Assembly (NCBI RefSeq): GCF_000276665.1
Contig: NW_004955423.1
Location: 9,078,394 to 9,142,393, forward strand
Length of the DNA stretch: 64,000 nt
Origin: Chinchilla lanigera
Taxonomy: Eukaryota > Chordata > Mammalia > Rodentia > Chinchillidae
Direction of reading: 5' to 3'
Each line of letters starts with the position of its first letter. Position 1 is the first letter of the stretch. The position numbers were made by a program, and so were the translations under genes. The notes under the pieces are model-generated. The model was not told the origin of the DNA. It was given only the letters and a program-made list of their open reading frames with translations, and made no database searches. This document shows positions 62,925-64,000 of this stretch, in pieces.

Positions 62925-63765
62925 TAAGGGATTCAACATGGCTGACTAGAGGAGGCATCACATCATAGAAGCTGAGGAAAGATCCACTCAGAGGAGGGAT
63001 CATTCTGGAAGGTCCAAAAGCCATGTTGGAGAGACTTAGAGAAACACAGAGAGGAGGAGACTCTATCATAACAGGAAAGAGACACAAGAGATGGATTAAC
63101 CAAACACAATGTGGTGATTATGTCTGAATTCTGCTTTGAAGAGTCCAACCCAAAGAACACTGCTTATTCAGAGATAACCATAGAACATTCCACAGAGAGA
63201 GAACTGTATGAGGACTGAGAGAATCAGTGGCAGTTAGAACCAGCCAGGAAAACATGGAATCCTGCTCCCAGCATGGCCTTGCACAGTAAATGGTTGGGGA
63301 TTGACCTTGGTCTGGTGCCAGCCACCACAACTGAGGAAAAGGAGCTGGTGGGGACACAGTTGTGGGGAAGGGCTCAGTGTTTGAATCTAGGTCCCAGAGC
63401 AGCCCCTTGGCTCCAAGTCTCACTCCACATAGTGAAGTTCTCAGAGTGAACTGAGGAAGAACAGCCACGGGAGACAGCTGGCAGCTGGAGAGCAGGCTGG
63501 AGAGAGTCTTGCTGAGGGGCTGGAGCTGGTGAACACAGAGCTAGCTCATGCAGTCAGAGGTCAGGTTCAGCCTGAGTCACACAGGATTGGAAGGCTGGAT
63601 TGGTGACCTGTTTCCCATTGTATGTGGATGTCTACATCCGGCACCAATCTAGGGGTGGACTGCCACCTTAGACTTCCAGCATGAGTACAGTCAAGTTTTG
63701 GCTTGAGGTCTGCTCCTTATTCCCAGGCTGTGGAAAAGAGCCACAGGCTGAAAACAATGAAAAAT
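62925..63765 (+). mobile_element. L1 5'-region fragment, sense
   Basis: 'TTCAACATGGCTGACTAGAG' followed by 'GAGGCATCACATCATAGAAG' resembles the opening of mammalian L1 5' UTRs ('ATGGC-GACTAGAGGAGGC'). Downstream, the GA-rich segments with repeated 'GGAAGG', 'GGAGAC' and 'CCACAACTGAGGAAAAGGAG' fit a 5' UTR without ORFs. It is cut by microsatellites and then the gap, so the ORFs, if any, lie to the right of the window. The poly-A at 62801-62814 lies just before it. Confidence 0.55.
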
Positions 63766-63769
63766 TCTC

Positions 63770-63833
<64 letters not shown>

Positions 63834-63852
63834 TTTTGTTCTTTCTTTCTTT
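63765..63852 (+). repeat. (TTTC)n microsatellite
   Basis: About 17 TTTC units, decaying into TTTTTTG/TTCT variants on the right. Confidence 0.97.
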
Positions 63853-63888
63853 TCTATCCTTTTTTTCTGGTTTCCTCTTTCTATTTAC

Positions 63889-63919
63889 CCACACACACAC
63901 ATGCACACACACACACACA
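63889..63919 (+). repeat. (CA)n microsatellite
   Basis: Two short CA runs split by ATG, directly before the terminal gap. Confidence 0.95.
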
Positions 63920-63925
63920 GTTTTG

Positions 63926-64000
63926 NNNNNNNNNNNNNNNNNNNNNNNNNNNNNNNNNNNNNNNNNNNNNNNNNNNNNNNNNNNNNNNNNNNNNNNNNNN
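63926..64000. other. Assembly gap reaching the window end
   Basis: 75 N visible; the gap continues past the window edge. Confidence 0.99.

Larger units (their letters stand above)
54816..64000. other. Intergenic sequence downstream of LPAR3
   Basis: No exon of another gene was recognised on either strand. Repeats are listed separately. I recognise nothing in 54816-56700 (a weak MIR-like scrap near 55960-56110), 57080-57400, 57480-57900, 58050-58720, 58850-59530 and 62000-62920. ORFs here are short, lack Kozak-plus-family support and are ignored. Confidence 0.8.

Overview
The window is mammalian nuclear DNA, almost certainly from a rodent. It contains one split protein gene with GT-AG introns. 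It also carries 7SL-derived B1-type SINEs with the internal duplication seen in rodent B1, tRNA-derived ID-type SINEs, L1 and L2 fragments, MIR, MER5-like and Tigger-like fossils, and LTR-like remnants. The young ID subfamily and the fairly slow coding divergence suggest a non-murine rodent, but I cannot name the species. There are no prokaryotic features: no operons, ribosome binding sites, insertion sequences or CRISPR arrays.

The one gene I can support is LPAR3 (EDG7), the lysophosphatidic acid receptor 3, on the + strand. Its first coding exon (10008-10764, ATG at 10029) encodes the N-terminus through the third intracellular loop. A phase-1 intron of 42,305 bp (10765-53069) follows. The last coding exon (53070 to the stop at 53393-53395) encodes TM6, TM7 and the C-terminal tail. 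The spliced reading frame is 1062 nt, giving 353 residues, the length I recall for human LPAR3. A 3' UTR of about 0.7-1.4 kb follows, with several AATAAA signals. The noncoding first exon and promoter are not recognised and probably lie left of the window.

Layout: 1-10007 is intron 1 sequence (B1, an L1M-like block, MIR, an ID, LTR-like and ancient LINE-like fragments). 10008-10764 is the exon. 10765-53069 is the large intron. It holds a possible processed-pseudogene scrap (11.8 kb), a Tigger-like fossil (14.7-15.3 kb), four ID copies, four B1 copies, many MIR copies and an internally deleted antisense L1 (43.8-47.7 kb) with a second DNA transposon in its ORF1. A 100-N gap lies in a CT repeat at 50.4 kb. 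53070-54.8 kb is the final exon and 3' UTR. 54.8-64 kb is intergenic repeat-rich sequence ending in a + strand L1 5'-region fragment, microsatellites and a gap.

I found no previously undescribed biological system. The observations most worth checking are the nested DNA transposon/L1 structure with its TPESS repeat, a 7-codon upstream ORF whose stop overlaps the LPAR3 start codon, a change at the tail cysteine pair, and an unassigned repeat pair near 56.7 and 57.9 kb. Repeat family names and edges are read by eye from remembered consensus sequences, so most repeat borders are approximate. Target-site duplications, exon borders and N runs were read base by base.
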